This document shows, piece by piece, positions 1-7,579 of a stretch of DNA of 15,387 bases. The stretch is taken from NCBI GenBank assembly GCA_003557485.1, contig PWOI01000012.1, positions 1-15,387 on the forward strand, written 5' to 3'. Within the stretch, counting starts at the first letter, position 1, and every line of letters begins with the position of its first letter. Under the pieces are notes generated by a model that searched no databases, was not told where the DNA came from, and saw nothing but the letters and a program-made list of their open reading frames with translations. Origin of the DNA: Elusimicrobiota bacterium. Lineage in GTDB: Bacteria > CG03 > SLGR01 > PWQF01. The position numbers and the translations under genes were made by a program.

Positions 1-16
1 GAAACTATTTTGCTGC

Positions 17-229
17 TCAGAACCCGGCTCCGTTTTCGTTGTAGTCTTCTATGAAGTTTTCAACTGACCGGTCATAGGTACTTTCTGCTCCGTCGGAGAA
101 AAAACAGGCAGGAACCTGGCCTGCCCTCTTGTGATAGATTATGCATTCGCAGCATTTTCCCTTGCGGGAGCAGGGCTCGTAACTGCAGTTGCAGAACTGC
201 ATATTTTTTCCTGTATTACATTCAGTCAT
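17..229 (-). CDS. DUF6485-type small cysteine-rich protein
   Basis: This is a 70-residue protein with eight cysteines (C4, C13, C15, C20, C26, C27, C29, C42). The pattern is C-N-C...EPCSRKG-x-CCEC, followed by a Y-H-K-R-x-G-x-x-P-A-C-F-F stretch, which I recognise as the DUF6485 family. The spacing suggests bound metal, perhaps zinc or iron-sulfur, but no function is established. The start is well supported: a strong AGGAGG-type ribosome site (about 234-243) lies 5 bases before the ATG. It has its own TATAAT promoter in the gap behind the MATE gene, so it is probably expressed separately from the operon upstream. The acidic C-terminal tail ([11 protein letters not shown]) is typical of the family. 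Family assignment is fairly sure; function is unknown. Confidence 0.8.
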   Translation of the reverse strand: MTECNTGKNMQFCNCSYEPCSRKGKCCECIIYHKRAGQVPACFFSDGAESTYDRSVENFIEDYNENGAGF

Positions 230-274
230 AATTCCCTCCTTTTAACAAGGCTTCTGTATTCTTTAAACATTAAT

Positions 275-302
275 ATTATAGAGTTTACCGCACTCAGGTC
301 AA
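275..302 (-). promoter_or_regulatory. Sigma-70-type promoter for the DUF6485 gene
   Basis: On the minus strand TTGACC (297-302), a 16-base spacer and a perfect TATAAT (275-280) are seen. The start of transcription would fall near 268, leaving a leader of about 40 bases that contains the AGGAGG ribosome site. The -35 box overlaps the last sense codons of the MATE gene, whose stop is at 294-296. Confidence 0.75.
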
Positions 303-1709
303 ATCGGAAGTTATATCAGTAGGAGCCGGTGACGGCGCCCTTTCTATTACCGGTGTCAGCCAGCTTCCCCTAAGGTAGTAGCCGAGGCATAGGGCAAATT
401 CTCCGATACTGCCTATTATAAATGCGTTCCAGGGTCCGGCAATGGAAGCAAGAACAACCCCGCCTATCCATGCGGCGCCCACCCTGAAGATCCACATACC
501 CGTTATTCCTATAACCATTGACTGGAAAGTACGGCCTGCTCCTTTAAATGCTCCCCGGAACGTTATTGAAGCTCCCAAAAACGGGGCAGCAATGGCAAGC
601 CGTGAAATAAACCGTGCTCCGTATGCGACTGCTTCCGGTTCGCCGGCGCCCAGAAAAAAGGAAGCAATAGTAAAGCGAAAGAGGTAGGTCATAGCTCCGA
701 GAAAGGAAAGAAGTAAAAAGACCACCCCTACCGACATGCGGGCTGCTTCTGCGGATCTTTTTTTAAGGCCCGCTCCCAGGTTCTGGCCAACGGAAGCGGC
801 TGCGCCTTCGCCCAGGGCCAGGGACGGCATAACAAAAACAGAAAAAATTCTAACGCCAACACTGTAACCCGCCATATAAGAGGTTCCGAAAACAGCCGCT
901 ACGGCAGTGACAAACATCATTCCCAGCCCCTTGGTGGCGTGTTCAACAACGGCCGGCCAGCCCAGCACGGTAAGTTTCTTTATAGTCTTCCTGTCAGGAA
1001 TAAGATGGTGCCGGTCCAGAGACAGCCCGTAAGGGCCCTTGAAAAGAAGCCACATGGCAACAGCAGAAGCTCCGAATTTTGAAGCAATTGTCGCAACAGC
1101 GGCGCCGGCAATTCCCATGCGGGGGAAAATCCATATGCCGAATATAAGAAGAGGATCCAGGACAAGATTTGCAACATTGGACCAGATTACTATTTTCATC
1201 GGGGTCTTTGAGTTTCCCCAGGCCCTCATAAGAGCATTGAATATAAAAAAAGAAAAGACAAGAACAACACCGGAAAATATGATCTTAAGGTATGTTTCCG
1301 CCAGAGCTTTTACTTCCGGCGCAGCGCCCATAAGTTCAACGAGTGATCCGGCGCTAAAATAACCGGCTACCGAAATGATTAAAGAAAGTATGAGCGCATA
1401 GGAAAGAGTCTGGCCGGCAGCACGGTTTACTTCCTCTTTGTTCCCGGCGCCTTCGTGCTGGGCGACAAGAACGGAACCGGCTATGCCGACACCGATCCCT
1501 ATTGAAAGAATAAGAAAGAAAATTGGGAAAGCAAAGGCCATTGCTGCAACTTCCTCTTTTCCCAACAGCCCCAGCCAGGCCGTATCGGCTATATTATATA
1601 GCACATGCATGAGGTTGCTTATTATGATGGGAAATGAAAGAAGAAGTATCCCCCTGACCGGAGAACCTGATATTAAATCAATTTTGATTTCTTCAGCAGG
1701 TCTCTTCAT
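294..1709 (-). CDS. MATE family multidrug/metabolite efflux transporter
   Basis: A 471-residue integral membrane protein with about 12 hydrophobic segments in two similar halves, the usual length and layout of the MATE family. These proteins export drugs or metabolites across the inner membrane in exchange for H+ or Na+. The N-terminal half starts with the typical I-L-L-L-S-F-P-I-I-I helix and then N-I-A-D-T-A-W-L-G (Asp at residue 42), followed by a G-I-G-V-G-I-A-G-S loop. The second half has G-E-G-A-A-A-S-V-G-Q-N-L-G-A-G, the equivalent family signature. Its ATG overlaps the stop of the DUF192 gene by 4 bases (ATGA), so translation is probably coupled. It looks like the last gene of the long operon that begins at 9624. 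The substrate cannot be told from sequence. Confidence 0.93.
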   Translation of the reverse strand: MKRPAEEIKIDLISGSPVRGILLLSFPIIISNLMHVLYNIADTAWLGLLGKEEVAAMAFAFPIFFLILSIGIGVGIAGSVLVAQHEGAGNKEEVNRAAGQTLSYALILSLIISVAGYFSAGSLVELMGAAPEVKALAETYLKIIFSGVVLVFSFFIFNALMRAWGNSKTPMKIVIWSNVANLVLDPLLIFGIWIFPRMGIAGAAVATIASKFGASAVAMWLLFKGPYGLSLDRHHLIPDRKTIKKLTVLGWPAVVEHATKGLGMMFVTAVAAVFGTSYMAGYSVGVRIFSVFVMPSLALGEGAAASVGQNLGAGLKKRSAEAARMSVGVVFLLLSFLGAMTYLFRFTIASFFLGAGEPEAVAYGARFISRLAIAAPFLGASITFRGAFKGAGRTFQSMVIGITGMWIFRVGAAWIGGVVLASIAGPWNAFIIGSIGEFALCLGYYLRGSWLTPVIERAPSPAPTDITSDLT

Positions 1710-2170
1710 CTGGGTTCTATCTCTTTTACAGAACCGGAAAAATAAACAGTATCACCGGGGCCTATTGAATTTTCAATGAAAAATCCCCGGTTAACTTCAA
1801 GCGCATATTTAACTTCACTTCCGCTGCTGACAGGCGTCCTGTCGCGGGGCCTCATAGAAGCTGTTTTTACTATCGTACCGGAACTGTCAATAAAAGCTAT
1901 ATCCAGGGGTATAAAAGTATTTTCCATCCAGAAATCAACAACCTCTTCGCGCGGAAAAATAAAAAGCATTCCGTTATTTTTTTTTAGAGAGTCTCTGAAC
2001 ATAAGCCCCAGTGATCTTGAGGCGGGGTCGGCAGCTATTTCAAGGTATATCCTTTGCTCTTTAATTTCGGCATAATAGCGGCTTTTCCTCGAGCAGGAAA
2101 AAGATGTAAGCGCCGTCAGTAATACGGCAGCAGGTATTACCAGGCGGTCTGCTTTTCTTATTTTAATCAT
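1706..2170 (-). CDS. DUF192 domain lipoprotein
   Basis: A 154-residue protein with an N-terminal signal peptide (basic residues 3-9, then a hydrophobic run ending S-F-S-C at Cys26). The cysteine looks like a lipidation site with a loose lipobox, as often seen in spirochaetes, so the protein probably sits in the cell envelope facing the periplasm. The remainder is a DUF192 domain: S-L-G-L-M-F-R near residue 53, N-G-M-L-F-I-F, then F-W-M-E-N-T-F-I-P-L-D-I-A-F-I-D near 80-95, all core motifs of the family. No enzymatic role is established for DUF192. It overlaps TatD upstream by 8 bases and the MATE gene downstream by 4 bases, so it is clearly in the operon. Confidence 0.87.
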   Translation of the reverse strand: MIKIRKADRLVIPAAVLLTALTSFSCSRKSRYYAEIKEQRIYLEIAADPASRSLGLMFRDSLKKNNGMLFIFPREEVVDFWMENTFIPLDIAFIDSSGTIVKTASMRPRDRTPVSSGSEVKYALEVNRGFFIENSIGPGDTVYFSGSVKEIEPR

Positions 2171-2921
2171 TTTCTTCTACCCTGAAAAATTTAAGAGAGT
2201 TCTCATATGTTCTGCGGGCGACCTCATCCGAAGGCATTCCTTTTATTTCAGCTACACGGGCTGCAATATACCTTATATTCCCTGGAATATTTGTTTTTCC
2301 TCTCACAGGAACCGGAGACATATAGGGGCAGTCTGTTTCCAGTAGAATCTTTTCTATCGGAGCTTCTTTTACGGCTGCGGCAAGGCCGGCAGCGGAAGGA
2401 AAAGTGACGACTCCTCCGACGGCTATATGAAAACCTCTTTCTATGTACTGCTTCATTTCTTCAGCGCTGCCGGTAAAACAGTGTATCAGCACAGAAGACA
2501 GGCCGCTGCTGTCAAGGATTTCAAGAGTCTCTTTAAACGCTTCACGGCTGTGCACAATGACGGGCAGGTTCCTTTTCCCGGCCAGTTCCAACTGCTTTTT
2601 GAAAACCTCCTTCTGTATATCAGAGGGAGAATTCATGTAGTGAAAATCCAGTCCGGTCTCTCCCAGGGCAACGGTACCGGGCAGATCCAGTGCAGCTTCC
2701 AGTTCCTTTTCCATGGCTGCGTAATTCTTAGCCGAATGTGGATGTACTCCGGCGGCGCCGCATATTTTATAATTCTTAAGCAGGTCGGCATATTCTTCAA
2801 TACCCTCGCCGGGCTCAAACACATTAAGAATCCTGTCTACTTCCCTGCAGGGGTCTTCTATCTTCCGCAGGCGTTTGTCCAGAAGGTGGGCGTGGGTATC
2901 AAAGAGTGGGTTTAATTCCAT
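2163..2921 (-). CDS. TatD family metal-dependent hydrolase (DNase-like)
   Basis: A TIM-barrel metallohydrolase of the TatD family, whose members act as 3'-5' exonucleases or deoxyribonucleases in the cytoplasm. With the ATG at 2921 the protein has 252 residues and starts close to the metal motif, as is usual. Ligands visible are D-T-H-A-H (H10, H12), G-E-T-G-L-D (E88), I-V-H-S-R (H124), L-I-H-C-F-T-G (H147) and E-T-D-C-P-Y (D197). I chose this ATG because the family normally begins a few residues before the HxH motif and a weak GAG precedes it at 7 bases; a TTG at 2960 would add 13 residues. It lies 57 bases after the carboxylase stop and overlaps the DUF192 gene by 8 bases. Confidence 0.92.
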   Translation of the reverse strand: MELNPLFDTHAHLLDKRLRKIEDPCREVDRILNVFEPGEGIEEYADLLKNYKICGAAGVHPHSAKNYAAMEKELEAALDLPGTVALGETGLDFHYMNSPSDIQKEVFKKQLELAGKRNLPVIVHSREAFKETLEILDSSGLSSVLIHCFTGSAEEMKQYIERGFHIAVGGVVTFPSAAGLAAAVKEAPIEKILLETDCPYMSPVPVRGKTNIPGNIRYIAARVAEIKGMPSDEVARRTYENSLKFFRVEEND

Positions 2922-2978
2922 TTTGTCACTCAGAAAGGCTGAATTGTGTTTCCGCGTCAAAACTCATTGAAAACAAAC

Positions 2979-5900
2979 TCAGGATTGCAGTTTATTTCCG
3001 CAGGATGGACAGTAATCGTATTCTTTGTCAGTAATATGGTAATCGCAGTTTCCGCAGGTTTCCGGAACGGGAGCCAGCTCAACTATCAGTTCTCCTTCTT
3101 TAACAGGAATCATCTTACGGTCCTTCTGGTAATCGGCAGATTTAAGGACTCTCTTTACTATCCCGTCAACAGGTGCGGTTACCGCTTTTTCCTGCTTCAT
3201 AATACTTACATTGAAAATTTCTTCCCCCTCCCTTACAATAACCCCCGGGTGAACATAGGTTATCCACAAATCACCGTTACTGGGTGCTCCCACCTGGTAG
3301 GGGTCATCAGGGCTGGCCATCTCCATACCTCCAGCCGGGCCGACACTGCCTTCGGCGGTTTTAACCTGGTATTCAAAGGCCTCACCGTTAAGATTATAGC
3401 GGACAACCCGGTATCCTCTTTCATCTGCAGGAGAGATACCCAGTATCTCCATTTTATGGGGTTTTTCGCTGTCATCTAAAAATTTAAGTTTATCTCCTAT
3501 CTGCAATCCTTCAAACCAGACATCCACGGGCAGATTGTTGGGATCACCGAATTTTTCCCGGAACCGCATTGTTTTCAGGGCATCGCCGGGGTGGTTGAGA
3601 TATATAACAAGTTCTTCTTCACTGGGAGTACGGCCGATCTGGCCGGTCAGGGCTTTTTCTTCTTTCTTTATCTCTATTTTTTCAAGGTTCTCCAGGGGTG
3701 ATTTTTCTGTACGCTTTTGGATAGCATGTTTATAATTATCCCCGAAAGCTGATTTATAAACCCATTCAGGCGGAAAACCCAGAGGCAAACGCCCGTATTT
3801 ACCCATAAGCAGATCCCTGAAGGCATCATTGGAATCCTGGTAGATTGCCAGGCGGTCTTTTTTTATTTCTTCCCCCAGCTGGTCTTCGGAAACACTTGTC
3901 ACTTTTTCCATAGTTTCAAGCAGAAACTCCACCTCGCCCAGTCCTCCCCGCTTATATGCGGAAGTCACTGCAAGAAAAGCTGTATTCCAGGTTATCTGTG
4001 AACCGGGGGTGACATCATGGTAGCGAACAACTTTGCGGGTCAGGGTAAGAAAATCCAAAATATAAGGGAGAAGATGAATATAGCCCTGCTTCATAGCAGC
4101 CTCCTGTGAGGATGAAGTAGCGCCGCCGGGCATACCATGGCGGATAACATCATGATCGGGCCCTTGAAACCAGGGAGCTGCGTACCGGTCAAAATAGGGC
4201 ATAATCTGCTTCAGAAGGAAATTGGTTGCCCTCAGGGCGTCTTTATTAAGGTTATTTTTCAGGCCGAGCTCTCCTTCCATATAAGCTGCGGTAGCAAGTA
4301 CATCTCCCTGCCCGTACCAGCGCACGGCGGCACTCATCCCGGTGTCGATTATATCTGCGCCTGCAGAGGCGGCAGCAGATACTGATGGGACAAAAAGTCC
4401 GTCGGTGCAGTGCCGGTGATAGTGAATTATAATATCAGGATATTTTTCTTTAACCGCTTTTACCAGGGCGCTGATGAAACGCGGCGGACAGACCCCGGCC
4501 ATATCTTTCAATCCCAGAATAATTTTGCGCCTGGCCTCTTTTTCCCCAAGACCGCCGGCATCCGATACCATTCCTATAATATCATCAACTACTCTAATGT
4601 AGTGAGGAATGTCAAAACCGTTTGTCCATGAAAGGGAGACCGCCGGCTCAAAAATGTTTGTTTCGGATTTCATAACCACACCGGCTATAGGCCTCATATT
4701 CTCAACATGATTAAGAAAATCAAAACAGCGTACCACATCATAATGCTCGCAGATCATGCCTCCTGTGAGTTTCATTAAATTTTTAGGCTGGGGTTTATAA
4801 CCCAGCAGGTTAGTCGACCGGACAAGTATCTGCTTAGGTGTACGCGGAGCAAACTGGTTCCATTCGTGTCCCTCGGTAAACGGATAGGTCATATTTGCCA
4901 GCATTGCGACATGAAAATGGGCGCCGCCGGCATTTTCAATAGAGAAAAACCCGCATTTATCCAGCAGCGGTCCTATAAGCCTGTCCTCTGCCAGGCGGAA
5001 CCGGTTGCCGCTGTTGGACTGGGTAATGTCACGCGGTGTAGTATCGGTAAAATGAATATAGTCGGTATCCCGAAGCATCTGCAGAAGCTCTTTGGTGTTA
5101 TTGCGGGGATACGGCGCAGGTAGTTTTTCATTCTCTCCAATTTCAGGGATGACGGGTTTAAAGCGGCCGATGCGTTTATCATGCGATCCCCGGTACTGCC
5201 CGAGGTTCACATAGGGGTTGTAACCGCGTGCGCTGATTTCGGCAACCAGCCGGGAAAGCCTGAGAGCTTCCGGCTCCATCTCTGTATAATCCATCAGTTC
5301 CGGGTTTTCTTCTACAAAACTCGTTGTGAAATCCCCGGCCCGGAACTTGGGATTGCTGACTATCTTCCGGTGGAAGTTTATAGTTGTTTTGACCCCGGAG
5401 ATGATATATTCGTTGAGCGCGCGGTTCATAACTCCCAGCACCTTATCCCAGCTTTTTCCGTAAGCGGAAAGCAGAGAGGCGGCAGAATCATAAACTGATG
5501 GAAATTCGTAACCTCCGGTAACGCAGGAATCAAGACGTATACCCGGTCCTGCCGGTGAAATGTAGCGGTTTATAGTTCCGGAATTCGGCGCAAAATTATC
5601 CTGAGGGTCCTCACAGTTAATACGCGCCTGATAAGCACAGTAGAAAGGTTTTGTTTCTTTTTCGTTAAAACGCAGGCCGGATCCGTATGCTATGGCTATC
5701 TGTTCCTCTACAAGATCAACCCCGTAACGGCATTCAGTTATGCCGTGTTCTACCTGGAGGCGGGTGTTAACTTCAATCAGGAATGGGTTGCCTTTTTTAT
5801 CAACAAGAAACTCAACTGTGGCAAGTGAATAATATCCGGTCTCTTTTACTAAATCCACGGAATATTTTTTAAGTCTCTCTCTAAGTTTTTCGGTCATACC

Positions 5901-6674
5901 GGGCCATGGCGAAGGTGTAATTTCAACCAGTTTCTGATGCTGGCGCTGGATTGAGCAGTCCCGCTCGTCAAAAGCGAATGCTTTTCCGTATTGGTCGGCC
6001 ACAACCTGGATCTCTATATGGCGCACGTCCGTAAGCAGCTTTTCAACATAAATGCGCGGGTTGCCGAAAGAGGACTCGGCCATCATTGATGCCTTATGGA
6101 AAGCCTCCTCGAGCTGCTTCTCATCGTAAACCTTATACATTCCCCTTCCGCCGCCGCCCCCCTCGGACTTGAGCATTACCGGAAGGCCTAGTTCTTTAAC
6201 AGCCTTGCGCGCTTCTTCAAAGGTCACAGACCCTTCTGTGCCGGGAACAACCGGAACTCCAATTTTTTGGGCCACCAGACGGGCGCTTACTTTGTTTCCG
6301 AGTTTCTCCATAGGTCCGGCAGGAGGGCCTATAAATATCATTCCCGCCTCCCGGCACTTTAGAGGAAAATTGTGGTCTTCAGCCGCAAATCCCCATCCGG
6401 GATGAATAGCGTTTATGTCGTTAGCTTTTGCCAGGCTGATTATCCGGTCTATTTCAAGATAAGCATGCGGGTTTTTTCCCAAAAGAAGCAGTTCTTTTGC
6501 CCCGGTGGTAAACGGAGCTGTTGTATCAATATCGGTAACAGTGAGAACCGGAACGGCGTTGAAGCGGTCGCGGATTGAACGGATAATCCGCCGGGCGGTA
6601 ATTCCGCGGTTGGCAACCAGTATTTTCTGCCCTTCAATTTCTTTTAGAACACTTTCAAAACTTTTTTTTGACAT
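2979..6674 (-). CDS. Pyruvate-carboxylase-type biotin enzyme with C-terminal zinc ribbon
   Basis: A 1231-residue single-chain biotin carboxylase. The biotin carboxylase part (about 15-460) has K-S-E-G-G-G-G-G-R-G-M (169-179), R-H-I-E-I-Q-V (218-224), E-R-D-C-S-I-Q-R (237-244) and E-V-N-T-R-L-Q-V-E-H (301-310). The carboxyltransferase part (about 540-910) has D-T-T-P-R-D (544-549), R619, G-L-K-D-M-A-G with the probable carbamylated Lys723, and H-Y-H-R-H (751-755) for the metal. The biotin carrier part (about 1125-1200) has the attachment site I-M-K-Q at Lys1160 instead of the usual A-M-K-M. A C-X2-C-X11-C-X2-C ribbon (Cys1207-1225) ends the protein, which is unusual. Pyruvate carboxylase would make oxaloacetate from pyruvate, bicarbonate and ATP. 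The carboxyltransferase half is divergent, so another 2-oxoacid remains possible. The biotin ligase gene ends 2 bases upstream. Confidence 0.85.
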   Translation of the reverse strand: MSKKSFESVLKEIEGQKILVANRGITARRIIRSIRDRFNAVPVLTVTDIDTTAPFTTGAKELLLLGKNPHAYLEIDRIISLAKANDINAIHPGWGFAAEDHNFPLKCREAGMIFIGPPAGPMEKLGNKVSARLVAQKIGVPVVPGTEGSVTFEEARKAVKELGLPVMLKSEGGGGGRGMYKVYDEKQLEEAFHKASMMAESSFGNPRIYVEKLLTDVRHIEIQVVADQYGKAFAFDERDCSIQRQHQKLVEITPSPWPGMTEKLRERLKKYSVDLVKETGYYSLATVEFLVDKKGNPFLIEVNTRLQVEHGITECRYGVDLVEEQIAIAYGSGLRFNEKETKPFYCAYQARINCEDPQDNFAPNSGTINRYISPAGPGIRLDSCVTGGYEFPSVYDSAASLLSAYGKSWDKVLGVMNRALNEYIISGVKTTINFHRKIVSNPKFRAGDFTTSFVEENPELMDYTEMEPEALRLSRLVAEISARGYNPYVNLGQYRGSHDKRIGRFKPVIPEIGENEKLPAPYPRNNTKELLQMLRDTDYIHFTDTTPRDITQSNSGNRFRLAEDRLIGPLLDKCGFFSIENAGGAHFHVAMLANMTYPFTEGHEWNQFAPRTPKQILVRSTNLLGYKPQPKNLMKLTGGMICEHYDVVRCFDFLNHVENMRPIAGVVMKSETNIFEPAVSLSWTNGFDIPHYIRVVDDIIGMVSDAGGLGEKEARRKIILGLKDMAGVCPPRFISALVKAVKEKYPDIIIHYHRHCTDGLFVPSVSAAASAGADIIDTGMSAAVRWYGQGDVLATAAYMEGELGLKNNLNKDALRATNFLLKQIMPYFDRYAAPWFQGPDHDVIRHGMPGGATSSSQEAAMKQGYIHLLPYILDFLTLTRKVVRYHDVTPGSQITWNTAFLAVTSAYKRGGLGEVEFLLETMEKVTSVSEDQLGEEIKKDRLAIYQDSNDAFRDLLMGKYGRLPLGFPPEWVYKSAFGDNYKHAIQKRTEKSPLENLEKIEIKKEEKALTGQIGRTPSEEELVIYLNHPGDALKTMRFREKFGDPNNLPVDVWFEGLQIGDKLKFLDDSEKPHKMEILGISPADERGYRVVRYNLNGEAFEYQVKTAEGSVGPAGGMEMASPDDPYQVGAPSNGDLWITYVHPGVIVREGEEIFNVSIMKQEKAVTAPVDGIVKRVLKSADYQKDRKMIPVKEGELIVELAPVPETCGNCDYHITDKEYDYCPSCGNKLQS

Positions 6675-6676
6675 CT

Positions 6677-7576
6677 TTATTTCTCTTTGCTGAGGCGGGC
6701 TGAAACAAATTGCCCGTCATAAATGACTTTTTCCTTCCCATCTACAATCAAACGGGCGCCACCCTCACTATTTATGCCTGCAAATATGGCACTGAAGGTT
6801 TCTTCTCCCTGTTTTACCGTAACTTCCCGGTTAGAGAAGGCAAGACTGGAAGCTGCAGCCTCCAAAAACTCCTCAATTCCATTATTTATCAGAAAATAAG
6901 TATACAATTTTTTAATTCGCCTTACAAGAGAATCCCATACGTTAAGCGGGGTCAGAGAGTTCCCCGGAGCATTACATATAGCACCGGCAGGGAAAGCTAA
7001 AGAGTCACCCCGCTCACTAACGGACGGCGCACTGGTTAAATTAATTCCCACGCCGGCAACTGTCCAACCTGATTTTTGTTCAATTAAAACCCCGCCTACT
7101 TTTCTGTTTTCCAGAAGAATATCATTGGGCCACTTCATCTTCGTACTGAAACTCATCCTGTTCAGCGTATCGCAAATACTGTAACCGGTGAAAACTGAAA
7201 GAAGCCCGCTCCAGCGGAGAGGGATTGACGGGAAGACAAGTACCCCGTAAATATTTCCCGGAGGAGAATGCCATTTACTCCCCTTCCGGCCCCGTCCCTC
7301 ACTCTGTTCAATGGCCAGAAGAGAGTCCCAGCTCTCCAGCTCTCCCTTTTTTAACAAATAGTGGCTTAAATCCAGAACAGATGAACACTTTCCGGAAATT
7401 ATTATATTATTTTCAGAATAATTACTTAAATCGTATTGAAATTCTCCCGCGTTTTCCATTCTCCACGGACCGGCGCTTTCCATATCAGTTTTCCATACCC
7501 CGGGCATATCTCCTATTTCCCGGAGACCAAACGGAGTATGCATAGAATTTATATTGTTTTTCAGCAGGCGCAGCAT
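6677..7576 (-). CDS. birA: Biotin-[carboxylase] protein ligase
   Basis: A 299-residue biotin protein ligase that activates biotin with ATP and attaches it to the carrier lysine of carboxylases. The catalytic core is clear: E-G-R-G-R-K-G (93-99), K-W-P-N-D (148-152), K-V-G-G-V-L-I-E (159-166) and G-V-G-I-N-L (175-180), followed by a small C-terminal SH3-like domain (about 250-295). The first 57 residues are not a recognisable winged helix, so a repressor role like that of E. coli BirA is unlikely from this sequence; that N-terminus is unassigned and the true start could lie downstream, for example at Met12 or Met24. It follows the antiporter gene by 3 bases and precedes the carboxylase by 2 bases, which makes that protein its probable main substrate. 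Confidence 0.9.
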   Translation of the reverse strand: MLRLLKNNINSMHTPFGLREIGDMPGVWKTDMESAGPWRMENAGEFQYDLSNYSENNIIISGKCSSVLDLSHYLLKKGELESWDSLLAIEQSEGRGRKGSKWHSPPGNIYGVLVFPSIPLRWSGLLSVFTGYSICDTLNRMSFSTKMKWPNDILLENRKVGGVLIEQKSGWTVAGVGINLTSAPSVSERGDSLAFPAGAICNAPGNSLTPLNVWDSLVRRIKKLYTYFLINNGIEEFLEAAASSLAFSNREVTVKQGEETFSAIFAGINSEGGARLIVDGKEKVIYDGQFVSARLSKEK

Positions 7577-7579
7577 CTT

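Noticed and set aside
2922-2960. TTG start for TatD adding 13 residues
   Set aside because: The ATG at 2921 places the HxH metal motif at the usual distance from the N-terminus; the TTG has no better ribosome site. It cannot be fully excluded.
2427-3479. Long open frames on the plus strand opposite TatD and the end of the carboxylase gene (162 and 177 residues)
   Set aside because: They lie antisense to genes with clear family motifs, show no recognisable protein features and have no promoter or ribosome site; they are by-products of codon use in the real genes.
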